Of a stretch of DNA of 64,000 bases, positions 9,870 to 19,162 are shown piece after piece. Position 1 is the first letter of the stretch, and every line of letters starts with the position of its first letter. The translations under genes were made by a program, and so were the position numbers. Below the pieces are notes generated by a model. That model worked only from the letters and a program-made list of their open reading frames with translations. It made no database searches and was not told the DNA's origin. The stretch lies in contig JAFJTR010000093.1 in the NCBI GenBank assembly GCA_022559985.1, forward strand, positions 52,309 to 116,308, given 5' to 3'. The DNA is from Parastagonospora avenae f. sp. tritici 18332-5 (Eukaryota > Ascomycota > Dothideomycetes > Pleosporales > Phaeosphaeriaceae).

Positions 9870-11355
9870 ATGTCTTCCTCCCAGATTCAGACTTTGGCCA
9901 CATCGATCGCATACAACACGACCATTTACAATCACTACCTTATATCGAATAATCTGCCCACACCTTCGCATCACACAAAGCCCAGCGACGCGCCAACAAC
10001 ACTACCACGAGAAATCGAAAACGCACGGCAAAATGCTGCTGAAGCATCACATGAACTGCACGATCTCCTCAGCGGATCGACCGGCCATGTCATGAATGCT
10101 GCACAACGAAGTACCCGCATGATGACGCTACATTTCATTCACACATACAAGATTGGCTATGCGCTGAAATGGGGTGAGCGAACCACATTTGCGGATATTG
10201 CACAGCAAACCAATCTCGACATCGGGGACACGCGGCGCATGATCCGCCTTGCCATGACTGAGCACTTCTTTACCGAGCCTGAGAATGGGGTGATAAAGCA
10301 TACCGCAGAGTCATATGAGATTGCTCGGAATCCGCTGTTGTCGGCATGGGTGGGGTTGACAACGCAGGAGAATTGGCCGCCGATGCTGAAGCTTGCGGAG
10401 ACTCTTCGGAAACATCCTGGGTCAGAAGAGCCTCTGGAATCGGTAAGTTGCAATGCTATGAAGTATGGCGGATAGTACTGACGGCAAATAGGCTTTTGCT
10501 ATTGCGCATAACATTCATGATGATGCTTTTAAGCTGTGGGAGAAGGATCCAGCTAGGATAGCCCAATTCTCCAATGCAATGGCATTTCTACATGCTAGTT
10601 CTGGCTTTCAGGCTTCAGAGGTGCTCTTATCTCTTCCATCTCCAACCCCAACCACCCCCGTTTTTGTCGACGTTGGGGGCTCGACCGGGCACGTGTCTAT
10701 TCAAATCGCACGTTCGAACCCAGAGTGGAAGTTCATCGTCCAGGACTTGCCCGAAACCGTTACCTTGGCCAAGACACAAGTGCCAGAAGACGTCAGAGAT
10801 CGAATCTCGTTCGAGGTCCACGATTTCTGGACGGAGCAGCCAGTGCGTGGAGCCGACGTTTACTTCTTTAAGACCATTTTCCACGACTGGAGCGACACGT
10901 ATTCAGCAAAGATACTTCGTGAATTGATACCAGCATTGAGAGCCGGCGCGAGAATTATCATCGCAGATGTATGCATTCCACCAAGAGGTGCGGTAAGTTT
11001 GTACAAAGAGCAGTGGATGAGGTAAAGCTTTACCCTATTATGCATCGATTACACGCGGTTACTGATAGATAGCAGAGGTCTTGATCTTGTCATGAAGTGC
11101 TTCACGAATGCAAAGGAGCGTCATTTCGAGGAATGGGCAGCGCTGTTTGCGATGGCTGACCCGCGCTTCAAGTTCTTGGGCGTGCGGACGCCACAAGGAA
11201 GTAAGGCTTCATTTATAGAAGCCGAATGGCGCCCATTAGAGAAGAAATGTAGCGTTAGAAGCGATGAAGCTCAGGCTGGCAGCGCAGCGCAAGGACTCAC
11301 TCGAATGCCTGGTGTTGGAGGTGCCAGAACGGACGTGATGCAGGTGACGGCTTAG
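9870..11355 (+). CDS. O-methyltransferase 2, SAM-dependent
   Basis: Exons 9870..10442, 10492..11021, 11076..11355 (introns 49 and 54 nt), 460 residues. The ATG at 9870 (MSSSQIQTL) aligns with the start of methyltransferase 1; another ATG lies five codons upstream. It has a winged-helix N-terminal region, SAM motif VDVGGSTG near residue 250, VQDLPETV, and catalytic IFHDWSD near 321. After the usual end (ASFIEAEW) there is an unusual ~45-residue tail. Same family as the gene at 1856-3156 but clearly diverged and with different introns, so not a recent duplicate. The P450 follows on the same strand. Likely a tailoring methyltransferase of the cluster; substrate unknown. Confidence 0.9.
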
Positions 11356-11570
11356 ATACACATCGATCAGAGTTTATACATTTTATGGATGCCATCGGCA
11401 ATATTCATCAGCACGAACTTGATCCCAACCTTCAGATCGAGGGTACAGCGTGCTTGTATAGTGACAATAGGGCATATGTGCAATTTTCGCTAGGCGTAGC
11501 GCGGCCAAACGCATGGATCAGCCATCAGAAGGCGAGGCTAACAGAGTGGCTGAGAATATATAAGTTAAAC

Positions 11571-13347
11571 ATGCCACCCTCTTACCTGAATTTCCTCTAC
11601 CTCAAGTCAAAAATGTTTTTGATCTTTGCACTTTGCCTCGGCGCCCTCTCGCATATTGCTTATTTTGCGCATGGCGAACATCACATGTATGGAATGCTTT
11701 ACCTTCATATACTCGCCTGCGTTCTTCTTGTCATTACATTGGTGCTTTGGCTACTGCAAGGACAAGCCTTTGCAACCAGCCTGTATACCTCTGCCACAAT
11801 TGAATCACAATTTCTCGCCGGTCTCTTCTCAAGCATTGTAGCTTATCGACTTTCACCGACCCATCAACTGCACGCATACTCGGGACCGTTGAGTTGGCGC
11901 ATCAGCAAATTAACCCACGCTTGGAGCAACCGCAACTTTGAGAATTTTCGAAATCTTTACGCAGTGCACGAAGAGTATGGAGATTATGTTAGGACTGGAC
12001 CTTTGGAGCTCTCGATTATCGACCCAGAAGTTGTTACAGCGGTTCTCGGTCCGAAGTCCAGATGTACGCGCGCAGCTTGGTACGAGATGGCTCATCCAAT
12101 CCGCGCCATTTTCCATACCCGATCGAAAGCAGAGCATGAGAAGAGAAGGAAGGTTTGGAGCTCGGGACTATCCTCAAGAGCTTTGAAAGCGTATCAGCCT
12201 CGAATTGAGTTCAACATCGCGAGCTTGGTGCAGCAAATCGAGAAGAAATGCGCCAAAAAGAAGACTACGAATGTGAGCCGATGGTTCAATTTCTTCTCAT
12301 TCGATGTGATGGGAGACGTGGGATTTGGGCGAAATTTCGGGATGCTTGAAAGTGGAGAAAAGCTTGAGGTTCTTAAAAAGCTCGAGGATGGCCAAAAGGG
12401 ACTTGGCGTATTTGGAGTTGTGCTGTGGCTGTTCATGATATTGACCCGGATACCATGGATACGAAAAGAGCATAATGTCTTTGTCAAGTGGTGTAAAAAG
12501 CAGATCATGGATCGAGGAGAAGTAAGTGACTCAGGCTAGGCACCGGTCTTTTGCTGATAAGGACAGTGTAAAGTTGCAGTACCAGATATCGCCGCTGCAC
12601 TCATCGAAGACGAGAAATTTGCAGCCAACCCCGAGGATTCACGAAAATGGCTCGCTGGCGACAGTCGAATTCTCATTGTTGCCGGTAGTGATGCGGTGGC
12701 ATCTTCGCTAGTTTTCGCATTCTATTATCTTGCCCAAGATCGTCGTCATCAAACTGCGATACGACATGAACTTGCAGGTCTGAGTGATGGAAGTGGCTGG
12801 GATGCTTCCGTGCTACAAATGCAAGCACCACACCTGAATGCCTTCATTGCAGAAGTACTCCGGCTATGGCCTCCGAATCCTTCTGGAGTGCTAAGGCAAA
12901 CACCAAAGGAAGGTTTGAAGATTAACGACAGATTCATACCCGGCGATATTACCGTATGCACGCCATTCTGGGCGCTCCACAGATGTAAGACGCCCTGACG
13001 CACTATGTCCTTATATCGTTGTACTAACACATCTGAAACAAGCCTCAAGGTGCTTCGCGCAGCCAATTGACTTTCTTCCCGAAAGATGGAGTTCCCGCCC
13101 TGAACTTGTGTTGCGAAAGGATGCGTACATACCCTTCGGCAGCGGCGCCTACTCATGTATCGGGAAGCAGCTTGCGCTCATGGAGATGAGACTAACGATC
13201 GCTCAATTAGTGTCAAAGTTCAACGTCTCATTCGCACCGGGTGAAGATGGTCGGGCTTTGATGGAAGAGTCGAAAGACTGGTTCACGTGGGGTGTCGCTG
13301 ACCTGAATCTCGTTTTCCGGAGGCGCGACTGTACATCACAAGCGTAG
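11571..13347 (+). CDS. Cytochrome P450 monooxygenase
   Basis: Exons 11571..12521, 12567..12984, 13043..13347 (introns 45 and 58 nt) give 557 residues. N-terminal hydrophobic anchor segments (MFLIFALCLGALSH, LHILACVLLVITLVLWLL) place it in the ER membrane. Landmarks: AGSDAVASSL in the oxygen-binding I-helix position (atypical, lacking the usual AGxDT), EVLR (ExxR), FLPERW, and the heme loop FGSGAYSCIGKQLA with the axial Cys near residue 495. The start is uncertain: the frame is open back to 11385, and ATG 11613 is also possible; a TATATAAG lies at about 11556-11563. It probably hydroxylates or crosslinks the cluster product. Confidence 0.88.
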
Positions 13348-13492
13348 CCAATCACAAAAGCCCCGATCATCCGTCGGTCTAACTATATGGCACAGCCGGA
13401 GGACGCATTGATCATGTGATAAAGTTTATCGTGCTTCAGCATCGCGTGTTCCTCTTTTTGTCTTTCCCTCGACATCCTGCGCCATCTTCACC

Positions 13493-14701
13493 ATGTCTTC
13501 ACAAGTAACCCATCAAATTGTCATCGTCGGCGGTAACTTTGGCGGCATCAATCTCGCGCACTACCTCCTCCGCAAGACCTTCAAGACACTCAAAGCGCTG
13601 AACCCTCAGACCACATTTCAAATCAAACTGATCAGCCCCAACACACACTTCTACTTTAAGATTGCTGCGCCTCGAGCTCTCATCAACCCTAGCCTGATCC
13701 CTGAAGAGCAATACTTCAAGTCTATCGCCGAGGCTTTCAAGCAATATGACGCGTCAGTATTCAAGCACGTGCAAGGCAAGGCGACCAGCCTCGATCCGCA
13801 AAGCCGCACCATCTCTGTTGAATCGGACTCTGGCTCATCGCAGGTTAAGTACGATTCACTTGTCATTGCGAGCGGTACCACCTCAAGCTCACCACTATGG
13901 ACCCTCAACGACACTCACGAGAACACCCGTGCCGCTCTCCAGGCATTACACCAAGATCTCCCCAAAGCCTCTACTGTCCTGATCGCCGGCGGCGGTGCAG
14001 TTGGTGTTGAGACTGCAGGCGAGGTCGCGACGGCATTCCCTAATGCCAAAGTAACACTCGCGACTTCTTCTAGTCGCGTACTTCCAAGAGAATCGGCCAC
14101 TATGAGTGCAAAGGCAAAGTCTATCCTGGACGGCCTTAGTGTGATCGTAAAGACGGACACTTCGCTCTCGGATCCTATGGTAGATGACAAGGCGCGACCT
14201 GTCAAGTTCGCAGATGGCTCATCTGACTCTCCAGACGTCTTCATCAATGCGACTGGTGCCCGGAAGATGAACACGGATTGGCTGCCGTCTGAATGGGTTG
14301 CGTCTGACGGCAAAGTCGCAACGCACGACCCTTACTTCCGCGTCAAAGACTCTCAGGGTGTCTACGTGATCGGTGATGCCGCCTCGGGAAGCAACGGCTC
14401 CGCAATCGCTCTCGATGCAATGGTCCCTGTTGTTGCTTCAAGTATTGCAGTGGACTTTAGTGGTTCATCGGGTGGTAACGATGGACTTGTCGGCTGGTTG
14501 ACTTCATTCATCAAGACGCCCGCACCTCGACAAACAGAGTACAAGCCCAACAACATGATCGTTGTTCCGATAGGTCCAAGTGGTGGCGTTGGTCAAGCGT
14601 TTGGTTGGAGTTTGCCCTCTTTCATAGTGAAGAAAGGAAAAGCAGAGAAGTATCTGATGGAACTTGTGGAACCGTTGATGAGTGGGAAGAAGTGGGCATG
14701 A
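13493..14701 (+). CDS. FSP1/AIFM2-like FAD/NAD(P)H oxidoreductase
   Basis: Single exon, 402 residues, full length for the family. An N-terminal FAD Rossmann motif reads IVIVGGNFGGINLAHYLL; a second, NAD(P)H-binding motif is VLIAGGGAVGVETAGE near 162; the FAD-contact GVYVIGDAAS is near 290. This is the pyridine nucleotide-disulfide oxidoreductase type II fold of apoptosis-inducing-factor-2-like proteins, which reduce quinones or act in metabolite pathways. It starts 146 bp after the P450 on the same strand, at the right edge of the putative cluster. It could supply redox chemistry there or simply be a flanking housekeeping gene. Confidence 0.9.
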   Translation: MSSQVTHQIVIVGGNFGGINLAHYLLRKTFKTLKALNPQTTFQIKLISPNTHFYFKIAAPRALINPSLIPEEQYFKSIAEAFKQYDASVFKHVQGKATSLDPQSRTISVESDSGSSQVKYDSLVIASGTTSSSPLWTLNDTHENTRAALQALHQDLPKASTVLIAGGGAVGVETAGEVATAFPNAKVTLATSSSRVLPRESATMSAKAKSILDGLSVIVKTDTSLSDPMVDDKARPVKFADGSSDSPDVFINATGARKMNTDWLPSEWVASDGKVATHDPYFRVKDSQGVYVIGDAASGSNGSAIALDAMVPVVASSIAVDFSGSSGGNDGLVGWLTSFIKTPAPRQTEYKPNNMIVVPIGPSGGVGQAFGWSLPSFIVKKGKAEKYLMELVEPLMSGKKWA

Positions 14702-14965
14702 TGAAGGGTTGTGTCTGTCCAGCAGATGTATTGAGGCGTATTCTGAGGGCTCGAGACGCAAGTGGGGCAATAGGCGCCCAGAGGATGAACGACATTGTAA
14801 TTACGATGGCTTGTTACATGGTCGTGAATGCTAGGGAATCGGGCAGAAAGAATTTCTAGCAAACAGTTTTACCATCAACATAGTACATGAACAGTTTAGA
14901 GCCTCTTTATTTCTGAGCCCGTTTCTAACAACCTTCCCGATCTACTGTTGCATCAATTTCCAGAC

Positions 14966-15414
14966 ATGGCTCCGACACAGACCGCCATGGAGCCTCTCCA
15001 GCAATCCATCTTCAACTATCTCTGGCCCCACCGCGCAAACCTAAAAAGCGACAGTCCAGACCAGACCATAATTGAGATCCTATCCAGTAAGTCGCGCATG
15101 TACAAAAGTAGTCGCATTGAAACAAATTTATAGTACCAGAGAACATCGCATTCCTCATGCGCCACAGTTGTCCAATTAACAGCAACACCGACATCCAAAT
15201 CTCGATTCCAGTCAGAACCCATCGATTGTTGGCAAATCAATCCTCCTGTGTCCGAAAGACTGAGATTAAGGTTGCAATATATGGATACTGGCAAATCATC
15301 AACAAACATAAAAGTAGACAGCTGCTTCTCACGGTGACAAGCACCTTCGCGCAAGAGAGTGTCATCACGATGCTTGAGCATGCGGTTGATGATGGTATAG
15401 CCCGACTGTTCTGA
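14966..15414 (+). CDS. Small tandem-family protein, copy 1
   Basis: Exons 14966..15086 and 15134..15414 (47-nt intron, GTAAGT donor, phase 1), 133 residues. MAPTQTAMEPLQQSIFNYLWPHR is followed, just after the splice, by PENIAFLMRH. The [N]I-[AT]-FL-[IM]-R block directly after a phase-1 intron is the signature shared with the neighbouring copies. No signal peptide, membrane segment or known domain is seen. Function unknown. It lies 264 bp beyond the FAD enzyme and may be unrelated to the cluster. Confidence 0.7.
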
Positions 15415-15925
15415 TTCTCCGAGAGAGAACTCTACGTTCACTTGATTCTGAACTTGCCAAACTTAGGCATGTTTTAACTATAATTCACGCTTGAAACTTG
15501 TACGGTCATAGAGATTGCTGGGAGGTGAACACATGTTCTATCTATACGCGCTGTACAGATACCCAACTATGATATCTTGAAAATAGCATTGAAGATATAC
15601 AGGCCCAACTATGCGATGCAACGAACATGTCGTATTTTAGCCCCCCTCTCATCGAGCCTACAATTAGTGTTCAGTCAATTTTCCACAGAGGTTAACAGAA
15701 ATTTATGCCCAAATTGTTAAGTAAACAGGTAGCCTCACTTCAGCTTGAGCAAACGCGCTAGCGCGATCTGTACCATAGTTAATGAGCCTCAGACTCTTTC
15801 ACGCACGACTCCACACCCGCAACGCTAGCTCACTTGCTAACTACCGATTCGATCCCACTTTGCATCTGAATGTCCACGATCTCCACTACAACATCATCAC
15901 CCCGGTCACTTCACACTACGCACCC
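15415..15925. other. Intergenic in the small-protein array
   Basis: About 510 AT-leaning bases. The frame of copy 2 is open from 15782 but no family similarity supports the extra residues. Otherwise nothing seen. Confidence 0.4.
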
Positions 15926-16414
15926 ATGGCGCCAACCCCTGCAGCACCCAACATGCTATCAACAAAAGTACCCACCCCGGTCCAAGCCGACCCACTCGAG
16001 CAGCGCATCCTAGACCTCCTCTTTCCCTACCGCGACGAATGCTTCGAGGACGAAGAGGAGTCTACTGAGCTCAAAGAGCGCGCTGCACTGATTCTCTGCG
16101 GCATGTTTCTCACTGACTTCACTGTCGCCCGCCCCACTAAGACTGACCCAGAAAACATCACCTTCCTCATCCGCCACCACCAGACGACCTATGGCAAGCA
16201 TGTCGAGGCCAACGACGTCAATCTTGCGTCGCGCAACTGGTCGATCATGAAGCATGGAGCCGGCAGGATGGCGGGAGTTAGCATTTTCGTCAACGGTGGC
16301 ACAGGGTTCACGCACACGGTCATTAGGGTGAACGTCAAGCCCGGTGAGAGCGTGGTGGAGTGTTTTGAGGCGCAGGTCAACCTGTGCTTGGAAGAGTTCT
16401 TTCCCGGCATTTGA
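15926..16414 (+). CDS. Small tandem-family protein, copy 2
   Basis: One continuous frame; the ATG at 15926 gives 162 residues starting MAPTPAA like copy 1 (the frame is open back to 15782, adding 48 residues without counterpart). It has PLEQRILDLLFPYRDE, an acidic stretch, then ENITFLIRHHQTTYGKHV and a C-terminal beta-rich-looking region ending CFEAQVNLCLEEFFPGI. At the site where the other copies have a phase-1 intron, 54 stop-free in-frame bases (16098-16151) are found instead, ending in CAG but lacking a GT donor, so the intron seems exonised (or is a weak GC-AG intron). Function unknown. Confidence 0.75.
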   Translation: MAPTPAAPNMLSTKVPTPVQADPLEQRILDLLFPYRDECFEDEEESTELKERAALILCGMFLTDFTVARPTKTDPENITFLIRHHQTTYGKHVEANDVNLASRNWSIMKHGAGRMAGVSIFVNGGTGFTHTVIRVNVKPGESVVECFEAQVNLCLEEFFPGI

Positions 16415-16710
16415 AGCCCTTGAGAGCGCATTTATGTGACGATCGGCCTGAAGGAAGGCCTGAAGGTCAAATTACTTGAGTAGGCTTTAGAAAGAAAGGA
16501 TGAGAAACTACTTTCTCATAATTAGTTTAGTTCGAAGAGGACGTGCACAATATTTGCAGCACCTGGTGGCCAAGAGCAGCAGTGAGCGGAGCGGAGCGGA
16601 GTCGGCATTGCCCGTTTGCCCATGGCGCACATTACATTAATAAGAAGATTTATGCGCAACACCTTCAAACATACAATTCCAATATTCAACTTCGAATTTC
16701 GAGCCCCAGC

Positions 16711-17174
16711 ATGTCGGATCAAATCATTCCCAGGCCGCTCGAAGAACGCATCGTCGCACTCTTACTTGTCTTCCAAGAAACTTCCGCTGACGGTCACGAT
16801 CACGAAGAATGCGAGGAAGACAGCTGTGGCGGGCTCGCATCTCAGGCTCTCGATATTCTGGCTCGTACGTTTGTGCTCACTCCAATCTCTCTAGACTATC
16901 ACTCTAATACATCTTTACAGAAAATCTAGCCTTCCTCATTCGCAACAAAGACGACGCCTATGGCCGAGCTATCTATCCAGAGGACATCTTCGTTACCATG
17001 TTGAGCTGGGACAGCTATGTCAAGGGCATGGACGACGGCACGTTGGCGGTTCTGGTGCGCACGGACAAGACGACGAAGGTACTTCAACTGCGTGTGGAGC
17101 CGAAGGAGAAGGTGTTGGAGAAGTTGGCGAGGGAGGTGGACAAGATGCTTCTGAAGGCTATGCTGCTTGTTTGA
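16711..17174 (+). CDS. Small tandem-family protein, copy 3
   Basis: Exons 16711..16864 and 16921..17174 (56-nt intron, GTACGT donor, TTTACAG acceptor, phase 1), 135 residues. MSDQIIPRPLEERIVALLL is followed by a His/Asp/Glu-rich loop (DGHDHEECEEDS), then ALDILAQNLAFLIRNKDDAYGRA and a charged helix EKVLEKLAREVDKML. The family signature follows the intron. No targeting signal. Function unknown. Confidence 0.75.
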
Positions 17175-17519
17175 TGGCGACGTGTGGGTAGTCAATTCAT
17201 GTCATGGTCTCAACCCTACAACCTGCGCTATCGCCTGGACCTGTGCATGATCTAGTGCTAGATCACTTCGAGCTTAGAAACACAATTTACACCTTCGGGA
17301 TATCAAATGAATCCAAGATCATGACACTGTAGTGTGAGTAAAATTTACTAGGCTCTCTGCATCTCAATGCTCTGCCGTTCGTCATCATCAGCGCGATCCG
17401 AGTGAATGGCGAACGGTAGTGTCCTTGGCACATCAATTCTTCTACATGATTATGCTATACCCTATATCTACAACACCTCAGGCGACTCTTCCTACCATAT
17501 CACCTAGCTCGCTACCGCC
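17175..17519. other. Intergenic in the small-protein array
   Basis: About 345 bases; probable promoter of copy 4, with CT/CA-rich leader just before its ATG. No gene seen. Confidence 0.4.
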
Positions 17520-17932
17520 ATGTCTGAACTAACCCCGCAAACTCTGGAGAGTCGCATCTCCGATTTGCTCACCGCATACCGAACTCCAAACCACGGCCGA
17601 ACATACGACAAGGACTTCGCCAAGTTGACCCGTACGCGCCTGTGCAGGGTATACCTGAACCTCACCACTGACATCAATAAGAAAACATCGCCTACCTCAT
17701 CCGCAAGCGCGAAGCAAACGCCAACCCAGACAACGTCTCGATTGTCAGCGCGGCCCGCATTGATACTAGGCGAGGCTATGCGCCGAGGGATATGCTTGCG
17801 GTACTATACCGTGGACGCGAGAAGATGCACAAAATTGCCGTGGTCCTGAAGCATGGTGATGATGACTGGATCGGACTGCTGACGGACGTGGTCAATGTGA
17901 AAGTGAAGATGGCACTGGAGAGCATGATGTAA
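17520..17932 (+). CDS. Small tandem-family protein, copy 4
   Basis: Exons 17520..17631 and 17682..17932 (50-nt intron, GTACGC donor, phase 1), 120 residues. MSELTPQTLESRISDLLTAYR leads to the splice-adjacent signature QNIAYLIRKREANAN, then VSIVSAARIDTRRGY, MLAVLYRGREKMHK and a short C-terminal helix. Same gene plan as copies 1 and 3. Without splicing the frame shifts and gives a misleading Ser/Thr-rich tail. Function unknown. Confidence 0.75.
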
Positions 17933-18400
17933 GGGTGTCTTGTCAAAGAGGTCGTCATAGCTGGGACCGAGCTACCGTTGAGCTTTTGGGAACTGATGCG
18001 CAACGGGTTGTCGGGTGACTTTGTCTGGCTTCTAACACAATCTTGCCTTGTGCACTAGTACCCGTACGATATACAAAGTAGTTACGCAATGATTCAGAAT
18101 GGTGTTGTCGAATCAAGGTTCAGCTCAGACATGGTTCATGAGACGTTGACGGCTGGCTGCAGCCCTGATACGGTGAGCAGAATGACTGACTCGTGGCGAC
18201 CCGATCAAAAGCAAACACTTGCGATGAAAAAAAGGTCAAAAACTGAGATTCGGGTGCATAGAGCTGGAGACAGAGCGGGCGTGGTCAGCGACACGTGTGG
18301 AAAGTTCTTCGAGCTTTTGAAGACAGTGAATAAATGAATGAGTAGAAGTAGTGATGACATGACGGTAGTAATTAACAGGGATATCTGATGCTGGGAAATG
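17933..18400. other. Intergenic between convergent array members
   Basis: About 470 bases between copies 4 (plus) and 5 (minus); short poly-A run near 18227. No supported gene. Confidence 0.4.
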
Positions 18401-18922
18401 CTAGCTTCTTCCATATATCGTCGCGTCAACAGCCCGGCGTAGACTCTCAAGGGCTTGTGTCTGATCATCTATCCAGCTGCCAGTTATTGAGACTGTCTCG
18501 TCGGTCTTCTCCACGTTTTCGTCATGCACGAGCGGAACAATAGTCAAGAGAGCACGATGGCGTACCTGCAACGTATCATGCTGGTATATTAAGTCGATGT
18601 TCTCGATTAGGATCCGCTTGGCAGCCACGGCGGCGTACATTTCCTTCATGACGAGAAAGTGTATGTTGCTGGCAATTGCGCGGCGCGTACTATTAGGCAT
18701 GTCCGTGAAAGGATCGGTCCAGATCAGATTGTAGATGCGAGCGTGTATTCGGTCATACTTTCCTGTGAAGGAAGAAACGCGCGATGGATCCCGCTTGACA
18801 AAGAGCTGATCGACACGCGTGAGTTTTACGGGCTCTGTGAAAAAGTTTCTATTACCTGGCGGCAAGGGCGGAGATACCGGTACTGCCGTTGAGGGTGTGG
18901 ATGTTTCATCCAATTTCCACAT
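18401..18922 (-). CDS. Small tandem-family protein, diverged copy 5
   Basis: Intronless frame of 173 residues starting MWKLDETSTPS. A Pro-rich N-terminal extension of ~60 residues precedes YDRIHARIYNLIW (compare LEERIVALLL in copy 3) and ASNIHFLVMKEMYAAVAAKR (compare the NIAFLIR block), followed by ENIDLIY and a C-terminal SLRRAVDATI helix. Position of landmarks matches the array, but identity is low, so family membership is inferred from pattern. Function unknown. Confidence 0.55.
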   Translation of the reverse strand: MWKLDETSTPSTAVPVSPPLPPGNRNFFTEPVKLTRVDQLFVKRDPSRVSSFTGKYDRIHARIYNLIWTDPFTDMPNSTRRAIASNIHFLVMKEMYAAVAAKRILIENIDLIYQHDTLQVRHRALLTIVPLVHDENVEKTDETVSITGSWIDDQTQALESLRRAVDATIYGRS

Positions 18923-19162
18923 CGCGTGGAAATGAGTTGCTCGGGTTTTCTAGTAGGCTGAAGTTGGTAGGTAGGAGGAGGTGCAATGATGTGGTCCATA
19001 TGAAGGGTCTAGTTTCTAACATTGGTGTATGCGTCTAGCAAGCCCCGTGAATCAATAGTGACACGCAGAAAGGTGAATCATTTGCTCCCCTGGAAGCAAA
19101 CTTTGGGCGAATTTTCACAACGCAAATGCAGTTGATGTTGCGACAAGCCTGCACTATGTCGC

